From Chryseobacterium gleum (GTDB lineage Bacteria; Bacteroidota; Bacteroidia; Flavobacteriales_D; Crocinitomicaceae): a stretch of 64,000 nucleotides of DNA. This document shows, piece after piece, positions 1-7,166 of this stretch; position 1 is the first letter of the stretch; each line of letters starts with the position of its first letter. A program made the translations under genes and the position numbers. Under the pieces are notes generated by a model. That model saw only the letters and a list, made by a program, of their open reading frames with translations. It made no database searches and had not been told where the DNA came from. The DNA lies in contig CAMDFX010000007.1 of assembly GCA_945897805.1 (NCBI GenBank), forward strand, positions 62,001-126,000. The letters run 5' to 3'.

Positions 1-329
1 ACTATGGTAACATTAAAAATGGTGCAAATGGTACTTGTACTTTTGAATTCACAAATACTGGAAATGCTCCATTGATTATTTCTAAAGCACAAGGTTCTTG
101 CGGTTGTACTGTACCATCTTGGCCAAAAGAGCCAATTGCTCCAGGTGCAAAAGGTGTGATTTCTGTCAAATACGATACTAAAAGAGCAGGTGCAATTAAT
201 AAAAATGTAACAATTACTTCCAACGCTGTAAATGAGCCTAATAAAGTGATTCGTATCAAAGGAAATGTTGCTCCAGCTCCAGAAGGTGCTTCTCCAGTGA
301 ACAATGCTGGTGCGCCAAATAACAACTAG
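1..329 (+). CDS. DUF1573 domain protein, 5' end outside window
   Basis: The reading frame is open from the first complete codon at position 3 to TAG at 327-329, so only the C-terminal 108 residues are visible. The fragment has the DUF1573 (Ig-like, MSP/ASH-type) pattern: a strand ending in FTNTGNAPL, then a Cys pair in GSCGCTVP, then a PxxPIAPG turn and a strand of the type IxVKYDT. Such proteins are exported in Bacteroidota and their role is unknown. The tail is rich in Ala, Pro and Asn. The next DUF1573 gene begins one base after this stop, so the two are probably co-transcribed paralogues. Confidence 0.85.
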   Translation, partial: YGNIKNGANGTCTFEFTNTGNAPLIISKAQGSCGCTVPSWPKEPIAPGAKGVISVKYDTKRAGAINKNVTITSNAVNEPNKVIRIKGNVAPAPEGASPVNNAGAPNNN

Positions 330-330
330 A

Positions 331-705
331 ATGAAGTCTTTACTGACAATCATAATAACTTTAAGTTCCGCCCTTGGCTTTTGTCAGGAGGCGGAATTTT
401 TTTTTAAGCAAAAGACATATAAATTTCCTAAAACCAAAGAAGGTCAGCATTTGAGTCATTACTTTGTGTTTACAAATACAGGCAATGCACCTTTGAAAAT
501 TAATTCCTATGTGGTCGAGTGCCATTGCACCGAATTGATTTTTCCACCCTACGAAATACAACCTGGCAAAACAGATTCGGTACTTCTGAAATTTGATACC
601 AACGGAAAATACTTCGCCCAAGATAGAAATGTGATTATTTCTTCCAACGCCAAGAAAAAAGAAACAATTCTCAGATTCAAAGTTTTCGTAGAACCAAAAG
701 GGTAG
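331..705 (+). CDS. DUF1573 domain protein, exported, 124 aa
   Basis: ATG at 331 is preferred over an upstream in-frame alternative codon at 304, because the residues from 331 form a clean signal peptide (about residues 1-18, ending GFCQ) and the gene then starts one base after its neighbour's stop. The mature part repeats the DUF1573 layout of the upstream gene: FVFTNTGNAPLKI, a Cys pair in VECHCTEL, a PPYEIQPG turn, and a strand LLKFDTNGK. It is a single-domain periplasmic or surface protein. Function is unknown. The shared layout suggests a tandem duplication. Confidence 0.85.
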   Translation: MKSLLTIIITLSSALGFCQEAEFFFKQKTYKFPKTKEGQHLSHYFVFTNTGNAPLKINSYVVECHCTELIFPPYEIQPGKTDSVLLKFDTNGKYFAQDRNVIISSNAKKKETILRFKVFVEPKG

Positions 706-756
706 TTTTAGACCAATTCTGTCAACTCTATTTAGGGAAGTACAGATATCCTCTGT

Positions 757-798
757 CTAATGTCTTTTGTTTAATGTCTTTTGTGTAATGTCTTCTGT
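757..798. repeat. three tandem 14-bp repeats
   Basis: Three adjacent 14-base units, TAATGTCTT(T/C)TGT with a variable first base, lie at 757-770, 771-784 and 785-798. The third copy differs by a T-to-C change. They sit between the DUF1573 gene and the rhodanese gene, just upstream of the latter's probable promoter. Such minisatellites can vary in copy number by slippage. Confidence 0.85.
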
Positions 799-815
799 CC
801 TAAAAGCAAAATAAC

Positions 816-823
816 TATCTTCG
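816..823 (+). promoter_or_regulatory. probable -7 box of the rhodanese gene
   Basis: TATCTTCG matches the Bacteroidota -7 consensus TAnnTTTG at seven of eight positions and ends 14 bases before the ATG at 838. No convincing -33 TTTG was found at the expected distance. Confidence 0.45.
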
Positions 824-837
824 CAAAAAAAAATAAT

Positions 838-1143
838 ATGCATTTTATTTCGGTAACAGATTTGAAGCAGCAATTAGATAACAAAACGAATCTTTTTTTA
901 CTCGATATTAGAGAAAATTATGAGCGTGATGCAGCTTCTATTCCTTCCAAACACATTCCAATGGATGAGGTTTGCGGACATCTAAACAATTTTCCTTCTG
1001 ATCAACAAATTATTTTAATGTGCAACAGCGGCAAACGAGCTGAAGCATTGGCTAATTTATTGGAAACCGAATTTAATCAACCGAACTTAGTTGTGCTTGA
1101 AGGCGGAATAGCGGCTTGGATAGAACAATTTGGACAAAACTAA
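838..1143 (+). CDS. single-domain rhodanese-like protein, 101 aa
   Basis: A one-domain rhodanese (sulfurtransferase fold). ATG 838 was chosen because the rhodanese fold begins right there (HFISVTDLKQQL); the longer in-frame extension reads through the tandem repeats upstream. Visible motifs are LLDIREN near residues 21-27, HIPMDEV near 39-45, and the active-site loop CNSGKR (Cys62 to Arg67), which fits CxxGxR. The C-terminal VLEGGIAAW is also typical. With the catalytic Cys present, a role in sulfane-sulfur transfer in the cytoplasm is likely; the acceptor is unknown. The DedA gene follows after 21 bases. Confidence 0.9.
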   Translation: MHFISVTDLKQQLDNKTNLFLLDIRENYERDAASIPSKHIPMDEVCGHLNNFPSDQQIILMCNSGKRAEALANLLETEFNQPNLVVLEGGIAAWIEQFGQN

Positions 1144-1164
1144 TCTCAAATTAATTCAATTTTT

Positions 1165-1821
1165 ATGGTAGAATTATTTCAACATCTGTTTCATTTAGAC
1201 TTTGATTGGATTGTCGAAAATTATTCCAATTCAATTTATGTCGTGCTTTTTCTGGTGATTTTTATCGAAACAGGATTGGTTGTAATGCCTTTTTTACCAG
1301 GTGATTCATTGCTTTTTACAGCTGGACTTTTCGCTGCCCCAACTGCAACTGGTGCCCCAGGACAGTTGAGCATTTTTTTACTTTTGGGATTATTAGTCGT
1401 CGCTGCTATTTTAGGTGACAATGTCAATTACTGGATCGGAAGAAAATTAGGATTAGGCGTTTTTAGCTGGAAGATAAAAGGTCGTCAGTTGGTGAAAAAA
1501 GAATACTTGGAGAAAACGGAAGCATTTTTCGATAAAAATGGCACCAAAGCAATCATTATGGCACGTTTCGTTCCTTTAGTGAGAACATTTACACCCTTTG
1601 CAGCTGGAGTCGGAAAAATGAATTACAAAAGGTTTTTAGCGTTTGATGTAGTTGGCGGTTTTTTGTGGATTTTTAGTTTGACTTTGGCAGGATATTTTTT
1701 AGGAAATGTAGCTTGGATCAAAGAAAACATAGAGAAAGTTTGCTTAGGAATCATCTTTATTTCAGTTTTACCAATGTTAATAAGCCTAATTAAGACTAAA
1801 ATAAATTCCAAAAATGCTTAA
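1165..1821 (+). CDS. DedA family membrane protein (VTT domain), 218 aa
   Basis: A polytopic inner-membrane protein of the DedA/SNARE-associated family, whose members are linked to phospholipid (undecaprenyl phosphate, phosphatidylethanolamine) flipping and membrane homeostasis. Signature segments are visible: FIETGLVVMPFLPGDSLLF (about residues 31-49), GDNVNYWIGRKLG (about 87-99), and ARFVPLVRTFTPFAAG (about 132-147), which contains the conserved Arg/Pro re-entrant loop. Length is normal for the family. The 3' end overlaps aroE by 8 bases, indicating co-transcription. Confidence 0.9.
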   Translation: MVELFQHLFHLDFDWIVENYSNSIYVVLFLVIFIETGLVVMPFLPGDSLLFTAGLFAAPTATGAPGQLSIFLLLGLLVVAAILGDNVNYWIGRKLGLGVFSWKIKGRQLVKKEYLEKTEAFFDKNGTKAIIMARFVPLVRTFTPFAAGVGKMNYKRFLAFDVVGGFLWIFSLTLAGYFLGNVAWIKENIEKVCLGIIFISVLPMLISLIKTKINSKNA

Positions 1822-2548
1822 GTTTGGCTTGCTTGGTAAGAAATTAGATTATTCTTTTTCGAAAACGTTTTTCACAGATTTATTTGCCAAAAATGAGATT
1901 GATGCAAGCTATGAAAATATTGAAGTAGCCAATCTTTCTGAATGGTTTGAAGCCAAATGTTTTACAGATTTTTCTGGATTTAATGTTACGATTCCCTACA
2001 AAAGTGAAATCATTCCTTTTTTGGATGAATTGTCTGATGAAGCGAAAGTTATAGGCGCTGTCAACACTGTGAAAAATGTAAATGGTAAATTGATTGGATA
2101 CAATACCGATGCTTTTGGATTTGGTCAATCAATCAAACCGTTTTTGAATAACAACCACGAGCGCGCAATGATTCTTGGAACTGGTGGTGCTTCAAAAGCA
2201 ATTGCCTATGTTATAAAAAAAATCGGATTAGATGTGATTTTTATTTCTAGAAATCCAAAAAGCAGCAATGAATTTGGCTATGATTCAATCAATGAAAACA
2301 TGGTGAATGCTTGTAAAATGATTGTCAATTGCACTCCGATAGGTACGTTTCCTGATGTTGATTCAAAACCAAATTTTCCAACAGTTTTGATTTCCGATAA
2401 ACATTTGGTGGTCGATTTGATTTACAATCCTGAAAAATCACTTCTATTGAAAGAATCTGAAAAACAAGGTGCAATCATTTTAAACGGTTTTTCCATGTTA
2501 CAAGAACAAGCAAAAAAAGCTTGGGGAATCTGGAATCAAACTATTTAA
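1814..2548 (+). CDS. aroE: shikimate dehydrogenase (NADP+)
   Basis: Reduces 3-dehydroshikimate to shikimate, the fourth step of chorismate synthesis. The 244-residue protein has the substrate-domain residues Lys63 in NVTIPYK, Asn84 in GAVNTV and Asp99 in YNTDAFGF, followed by the nucleotide loop GTGGASKA (122-129). NCTPIG, DLIYNP and the C-terminal NGFSMLQEQA are also typical. It overlaps the upstream DedA gene by 8 bases and, tail to tail, the minus-strand anti-sigma gene by 8 bases. Another shikimate-pathway gene, aroK, lies about 22 kb away in this window. Confidence 0.95.
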   Translation: MLKFGLLGKKLDYSFSKTFFTDLFAKNEIDASYENIEVANLSEWFEAKCFTDFSGFNVTIPYKSEIIPFLDELSDEAKVIGAVNTVKNVNGKLIGYNTDAFGFGQSIKPFLNNNHERAMILGTGGASKAIAYVIKKIGLDVIFISRNPKSSNEFGYDSINENMVNACKMIVNCTPIGTFPDVDSKPNFPTVLISDKHLVVDLIYNPEKSLLLKESEKQGAIILNGFSMLQEQAKKAWGIWNQTI

Positions 2549-4019
2549 GCATGTAATGAATTCCAATTCCTAAATCTAAATAACTTCTTTTGCGCTTAAC
2601 ATTTTCCCAAGATTGAACGGGTTTAAAATCATAGCCGAAATTGGTATTCAAACTCACGCCCCAATTGGAAAATTGATATCTCAGTTGCGATCTCAAACAT
2701 GCTTTTACACCAAATTTATTCACTGTTCGATTTGAAGTATTCAGATTTTCGTAATTCGATTTACTCCCTTGGAGATTTAAAATTGCACCAGCGCTCAAAT
2801 CTAAAAATAATTTCGGATTGAATTCGAAAGAATATTGAAACATAATTGGCAAACCAATGGCGTACACTTGATAACTATTTGCAAAATTGATTGTGGTTGA
2901 ATCTTGCCCGTAAACTGGAATGGCTATTGAATCGACTACAGGTTGCATTGAATCTAAAACATAGGTGTAATTGTAACTCACAATCACTGAATCACCCAAA
3001 ACTGTTTGGTCTTGTGAGATATTTTCAAAATTATTTTGGTAATTTACACCAGATGAAAGTGCCATTTTTGAATTTAGATAGTAGGCAAATTCTGTTTGAA
3101 TGAAAAAACTGCTTTTTTCTTTGAGAGCAAGCGCTGGAGTAGCATTCAACTGATTAAAACCAAGTGAAGTGCCTGTTTTCAAACTAAAAAGCCACGGTCT
3201 TTTGACTTTTGAAACATCCGCCATTCGGTAGTTTTCTTCCAACGAATCATTTAATATTCTATCCAATGAATCAATATTTGCAATAGCATTTGAGTCGAGA
3301 GCTGTTTTTTGTTCATCGTAGTTTTTTTCAACAGTTTCAACAATAGTTTCTCGTCCATCAATATCGTCTATTCTCAATTTGTATGGATTTTCAAAGACTA
3401 CAGGTTTTATTTCGTCAGGTTTGATTTTTTTATTGGGGTATTTATTTCGATTCCTTTTGCTTTTCTTATTTTTGGTATTTGAAATTTTGGTCTTTGATTT
3501 TGTCGTAACATCAGAGTTTGAGTTTGCAGAAGTGTTTTTTATTTTCTTCTGATTACCATTTTTATGTTGCTTGTTCGTTTTGTCAAGCTTCTTTGAAGTT
3601 TTTAAACTTGTTTTTTCAATAGATTTTTTGCTGTTTTCTGAAGCGTTAGAATTGTTATCAATAGCTTGATTTTCTTTTGAGGCTGAATTCAATTTGCTTT
3701 CAATTTCGCTTGTCTCAGTAGCTTTCGTCTTATCGCCATATTCCGATATTCCGTTTGACGACTTATCGCCATATTGCGATATTCCGTTCGATGCCAAATT
3801 GATTTTCGAATCTTTAGACCCTTCTCGATTGAAAAGTAAAACCGTCAATACCAAAATCAAAACAGAAATCCCTACAAAAAAGAACCATTTCAATTTCCCT
3901 TTCGATTGAATCTGGCTAATTTTTTGATCAATATTGATCTTAACACTTGTTGGAGGTGTCACTTCAAAGCCGTCGAAACTGTCTTTGAATAAATCTTTTA
4001 TTTCGTCTTGCTCTTTCAT
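2541..4019 (-). CDS. putative dual membrane-spanning anti-sigma factor (inner-membrane helix plus outer-membrane barrel)
   Basis: 492 residues. Residues 1-43 are a short polar cytoplasmic segment (EIKDLFKDSFDGFEV then a Pro-Pro turn), 45-63 a single transmembrane helix, 64-275 a Lys/Ser/Asn-rich linker of low complexity, and 276-492 alternating amphipathic strands starting LFSLKTGTSLGF and ending LDLGIGIHYMLK, as in outer-membrane beta-barrels. The gene overlaps the ECF sigma gene by 4 bases (ATGA). Proteins with this layout beside ECF sigma factors have been described in Bacteroides as dual membrane-spanning anti-sigma factors (Dma); assignment here is by architecture and context. The linker carries an 11-residue duplication (NGISQYGDKSS / NGISEYGDKTK), encoded by the 8-bp-period DNA arrays at 3731-3786. 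Confidence 0.7.
   Translation of the reverse strand: MKEQDEIKDLFKDSFDGFEVTPPTSVKINIDQKISQIQSKGKLKWFFFVGISVLILVLTVLLFNREGSKDSKINLASNGISQYGDKSSNGISEYGDKTKATETSEIESKLNSASKENQAIDNNSNASENSKKSIEKTSLKTSKKLDKTNKQHKNGNQKKIKNTSANSNSDVTTKSKTKISNTKNKKSKRNRNKYPNKKIKPDEIKPVVFENPYKLRIDDIDGRETIVETVEKNYDEQKTALDSNAIANIDSLDRILNDSLEENYRMADVSKVKRPWLFSLKTGTSLGFNQLNATPALALKEKSSFFIQTEFAYYLNSKMALSSGVNYQNNFENISQDQTVLGDSVIVSYNYTYVLDSMQPVVDSIAIPVYGQDSTTINFANSYQVYAIGLPIMFQYSFEFNPKLFLDLSAGAILNLQGSKSNYENLNTSNRTVNKFGVKACLRSQLRYQFSNWGVSLNTNFGYDFKPVQSWENVKRKRSYLDLGIGIHYMLK
3731..3786. repeat. 8-bp-period ATAT arrays, two copies inside a CDS
   Basis: Two 23-base copies, 3731-3753 and 3764-3786, differ at one base and are 33 bases apart, which keeps the reading frame. 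Each reads as 8-base steps of ATAT plus four mostly G/C bases. Related arrays occur at 4692-4732, 13774-13802, 25232-25264 and 25343-25382. Confidence 0.85.
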
Positions 4020-4558
4020 CCTGCAATTTTTTCTGATTCAAGAATCTTTTGAATAAACTTTTTCGCTTTGAAGTATTGGGTTTTGGAAGTGTTTTCACTG
4101 ATTCCCAAATACTCCGCAATTTCTTTGTGGGATAAGTTTTCAATAGCAAATAAATTGAAAACCAAACGATAACCTTCCGGTAGCTTGTTCAAAATTTGCA
4201 TTAATTTCGCTCGTAGCTCTTCCATTTCAACTGTCGGTTCTTCTTCCCAAACCAATTCATCGAAAACTTTTTCATCTTCGTGCAATTGATATTTATACAT
4301 TTTTTGAATATACGTCAGCGCAGTGTTGATAGTGATTGATTTAATCCAAGCGCCAATTGGCGAAGTGAGTTGATATTGCGATTGATTTTTGTAAACCTTG
4401 ATAAATGCTTCTTGAACCACATCTTGGGCATCGTCCTCACATCTGGTGTATCGCAAACAAATGGCGTACATTCCAGCAGAATATGATGAATAGATTACAT
4501 CAAATGCATACTTTTTACCTTTTGTAAAATCTACAAGTACTTGCTCCGTGATCACCAA
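4016..4558 (-). CDS. ECF-type RNA polymerase sigma factor, 180 aa
   Basis: An extracytoplasmic-function sigma-70 factor. Region 2 is visible as ICLRYTRCEDDAQDVVQEAF with the DAQDVVQEAF core, and region 4 as a helix-turn-helix LSHKEIAEYLGISENTSKTQ near residues 141-160. There is no sigma-3 domain between them, as expected for the group. The stop overlaps the start of the membrane-spanning partner by 4 bases, so the two are translationally coupled. The partner probably holds the sigma factor at the membrane until an envelope signal releases it. No clear promoter of the housekeeping type was found upstream. Confidence 0.93.
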   Translation of the reverse strand: MVITEQVLVDFTKGKKYAFDVIYSSYSAGMYAICLRYTRCEDDAQDVVQEAFIKVYKNQSQYQLTSPIGAWIKSITINTALTYIQKMYKYQLHEDEKVFDELVWEEEPTVEMEELRAKLMQILNKLPEGYRLVFNLFAIENLSHKEIAEYLGISENTSKTQYFKAKKFIQKILESEKIAG

Positions 4559-4691
4559 ATTGGTTTTATTCCATTCTTAAATTATTTCCATTCATTAAGT
4601 TTTAATTTTCCCTTGCGAGTTAATTACTCGCCAGAAAAACTAAAGTTGCCTGAAATAAGATTTAAAACTAAGAAAAAATGCCTTCTATTGA

Positions 4692-4732
4692 AATATCGGT
4701 ATATCGGCATATCGGGATATTGCGATATTCCG
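4692..4732. repeat. 8-bp-period ATAT array, intergenic
   Basis: Five consecutive 8-base units: ATATCGGT, ATATCGGC, ATATCGGG, ATATTGCG, ATATTCCG (4693-4732). The 215-base gap between the sigma-factor gene and rimO (4559-4773) holds this array; no gene was found in the rest of the gap. Confidence 0.85.
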
Positions 4733-4773
4733 TTGTTTGATAAAATCGATTGTAAATTTCTTTATCACTCTCC

Positions 4774-6084
4774 TTAGACCAGTTTACCATACAAATCATA
4801 GTGATCTGCGGAAGTAATTTCAACAGCAGCAAAATCACCAATTCTTACAAAACCTTCAGATTTTTTAACCAACACTTCATTATCAACCTCTGGGGAATCA
4901 AATTCGGATCTTCCGATGAAATAATCGCCTTCGATTCGGTCAAACAATACGCGGTAAATTTTACCAATTTTTTGTTGATTCAACTCAAAACTGATACCCG
5001 ATTGTAATTCCATTATTTGGTCAGCGCGGTCTTTTTTGGTCTTTTCATCCACATCGTCCTCCAACAAGTAAGCGTGTGTATTTTCTTCGTGCGAATAGGT
5101 GAAAATTCCCAATCGTTCGAAACGCATTCTTTCCACAAAATCATACATTTCTTGGAAATCGGCTTCCGTTTCTCCCGGATAACCAGCGATTAAAGTTGTA
5201 CGAATCGCAATTCCTGGCACTTTCGCTCGAATTTCGTTCACCAATGCTTCCGTTTTTTCACGGTCGATGCCGCGTCGCATGGATTTCAAAATTTTCGAGG
5301 AACCGTGTTGCAATGGCATGTCTAAGTAATTCACGACTTTCGAATTGTTATTCATTAGGTCCAAAACATCCATCGGAAATCCTGCTGGAAAAGCGTAATG
5401 CAAACGAATCCATTCAATTCCTTCCACTTCAGCCAATTTTTCGATCAATTCGGCCAAATTTCTTTTTTTGTAAATATCTAAACCGTAATAGGTTAAATCT
5501 TGCGCAATCAACATCAATTCTTTCACACCTTGTGCGGCTAAACTTTTTGCTGACTTAACTAAATCTTCCATCGGTGTAGAAACGTGTTTTCCACGCATCA
5601 AAGGAATCGCGCAAAATGAACATGGACGATCACAACCTTCTGCAATTTTGAAATAGGCGTAGTGTGAAGGTGTTGTTAAAAGTCGTTCTCCAACCAATTC
5701 ATGTTTGTAATCGGCTTTCAAAGTTTTCAAAAGTCTTGGTAAATCACGTGTACCAAAAAACGCGTCTACTTCTGGAATTTCGGCTTCTAAATCGTCTTTG
5801 TAACGTTCTGATAAACAACCTGTAACATATACTTTGTCGACTGCGCCTTCTTTTTTTGCTTGCGCGTATCGTAAAATGGTGTCGATAGATTCTTGTTTGG
5901 CATTGTCAATAAATCCGCAGGTATTGATAATCACAATTTCTGCGTCATCGCTCATAGATTCGTGCTCCACATCAAATTTATTCGCTTTCAGTTGAGCCAT
6001 TAAGACTTCTGAATCAAATAAATTTTTGGAACAACCTAAAGTCACAACGTTGACTTTATTTTTCTTAAGCGTTTTTGTTTTCAT
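4774..6084 (-). CDS. rimO: ribosomal protein S12 methylthiotransferase RimO
   Basis: Radical-SAM enzyme that adds a methylthio group to the conserved Asp of ribosomal protein S12. The 436-residue protein has the N-terminal UPF0004 domain with three cluster cysteines (Cys18, Cys56, Cys90), the radical SAM motif CDRPCSFC (Cys151, Cys155, Cys158), and a C-terminal TRAM-like domain after about residue 370. The start at 6084 fits the family's usual beginning, a few residues before VNVVTLGCSKN. A well-formed promoter ends only 4 bases before this ATG, so the transcript may be leaderless. It is transcribed divergently from the lipoprotein gene at 6214. Confidence 0.95.
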   Translation of the reverse strand: MKTKTLKKNKVNVVTLGCSKNLFDSEVLMAQLKANKFDVEHESMSDDAEIVIINTCGFIDNAKQESIDTILRYAQAKKEGAVDKVYVTGCLSERYKDDLEAEIPEVDAFFGTRDLPRLLKTLKADYKHELVGERLLTTPSHYAYFKIAEGCDRPCSFCAIPLMRGKHVSTPMEDLVKSAKSLAAQGVKELMLIAQDLTYYGLDIYKKRNLAELIEKLAEVEGIEWIRLHYAFPAGFPMDVLDLMNNNSKVVNYLDMPLQHGSSKILKSMRRGIDREKTEALVNEIRAKVPGIAIRTTLIAGYPGETEADFQEMYDFVERMRFERLGIFTYSHEENTHAYLLEDDVDEKTKKDRADQIMELQSGISFELNQQKIGKIYRVLFDRIEGDYFIGRSEFDSPEVDNEVLVKKSEGFVRIGDFAAVEITSADHYDLYGKLV

Positions 6085-6088
6085 GCTG

Positions 6089-6119
6089 CAAAATTACGGA
6101 AAACGGCAGGAACAAGCAA
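6089..6119 (-). promoter_or_regulatory. rimO promoter (TTG-20-TAATTTTG)
   Basis: On the minus strand TTG (6119-6117), a 20-base spacer, and TAATTTTG (6096-6089) match the Bacteroidota -33/-7 consensus. The -7 box ends 4 bases before the rimO ATG. Confidence 0.6.
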
Positions 6120-6182
6120 GAATTGATTTTTGCAATACTAGATTTATGTTATCAATAATGATTTCAATTTCAAAATTGGCGC

Positions 6183-6190
6183 TATATTTG
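6183..6190 (+). promoter_or_regulatory. probable -7 box for the lipoprotein gene
   Basis: TATATTTG is a full match to TAnnTTTG and ends 23 bases before the ATG at 6214. No clear -33 element was seen. Confidence 0.5.
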
Positions 6191-6213
6191 AACAAACAGA
6201 AAAAACAAAAACC

Positions 6214-6663
6214 ATGAAATCAATCGTTATTTTACTTGCAGTTGGATTATTTTTTAGTTGTGGTACTAAAAAAAATGCCGGAGATGGAACAGGTCAAACT
6301 TTAAAAACAAAACCAATGACAGCGAGTTCAGCAATTGGTGAATTTCCAGAAAAAAATGACCAGATCAATATTCAATCTGCAAAAATTGAAGGAAATAACT
6401 TGATTTTAGAAGTTTCTTACGGCGGTGGTTGCGAGGAACATGATTTTAGTTTGGTAGGAAGTGAAATGATTTCAAAATCTTTGCCTCCAATTCGTGCTGT
6501 CAAATTAGTTCACAATGCACACGAAGATAAATGCAAAGCGTTAATCATGAAGACCTTGACTTTCGATATTTCTAATTTGGCTTACAAACAAGAAGTTGGA
6601 AGTGAAATATTCTTGAAAATAGAGGGTGTTTCGGAGAATTTGAAATATACTTTTGCGAAGTAG
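6214..6663 (+). CDS. small lipoprotein of unknown function, 149 aa
   Basis: A lipoprotein signal is visible: Lys at position 2, a hydrophobic stretch, and the lipobox LFFSC with Cys16 as the lipidated residue. The mature part has no domain I recognise. It is a compact beta-rich sequence with a Gly-rich turn and a Cys (YGGGCEEHDFSLVG, about residues 69-82) and a second Cys in HEDKCKAL (about 106-113), which could form a disulfide in the periplasm. It is probably monocistronic, between divergent rimO and the convergent GNAT gene. Confidence 0.75.
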   Translation: MKSIVILLAVGLFFSCGTKKNAGDGTGQTLKTKPMTASSAIGEFPEKNDQINIQSAKIEGNNLILEVSYGGGCEEHDFSLVGSEMISKSLPPIRAVKLVHNAHEDKCKALIMKTLTFDISNLAYKQEVGSEIFLKIEGVSENLKYTFAK

Positions 6664-6672
6664 AGTATTTAA

Positions 6673-7164
6673 TTAGAGATTTTTCTCCATTACAAAATCC
6701 TCCATCAAATAACCATTTCCGATCTCAATATCTTCAACTTTGCAGATATTCATTCCAATCCTTTCATAGAAACTTTTCGCTTTGTTGAAACGATTTACAT
6801 TCAAAAAGATCCTATTCAAATTCATCGCTTTAGTTAGATTTTCTGCGCACTGAAATAGTTTCAATCCAATGTTTTTGCCCTGATTTTTTGGTAAAACATA
6901 CAACTTGTGAATTTTCAAAGAATCAGTTTCTAATCCTGCTTGAACGCCCAAAAAACCGAGTGGAATGTCGTTTTCAAAATATATAAAATAGCGATGACCA
7001 TCATCAATCGTTGCTTCCAAGGATTCGATATTGTAGAATTTATCCAACATATAAGTCAATTGCCTCTGACTCAAAATTTCGCCATACGAAACAGGCCATG
7101 TTTCGAACACAATTTTTCGAACGATTTTCAAGTCTTTTTTGCCGATTTCAAGAATGTTTTCCAT
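6673..7164 (-). CDS. GNAT family N-acetyltransferase, 163 aa
   Basis: A GCN5-related acetyltransferase. The acetyl-CoA-binding motif A is seen as LYVLPKNQGKNIGLKLF (about residues 102-118), preceded by the beta4 strand and followed by NRIFLNVNRFNKAKSFYERIG, the usual motif B region with a Tyr at the catalytic position. The substrate is not predictable. It begins 2 bases after the stop of the upstream subtilase gene, so the two are likely co-transcribed. Confidence 0.85.
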   Translation of the reverse strand: MENILEIGKKDLKIVRKIVFETWPVSYGEILSQRQLTYMLDKFYNIESLEATIDDGHRYFIYFENDIPLGFLGVQAGLETDSLKIHKLYVLPKNQGKNIGLKLFQCAENLTKAMNLNRIFLNVNRFNKAKSFYERIGMNICKVEDIEIGNGYLMEDFVMEKNL

Positions 7165-7166
7165 TT

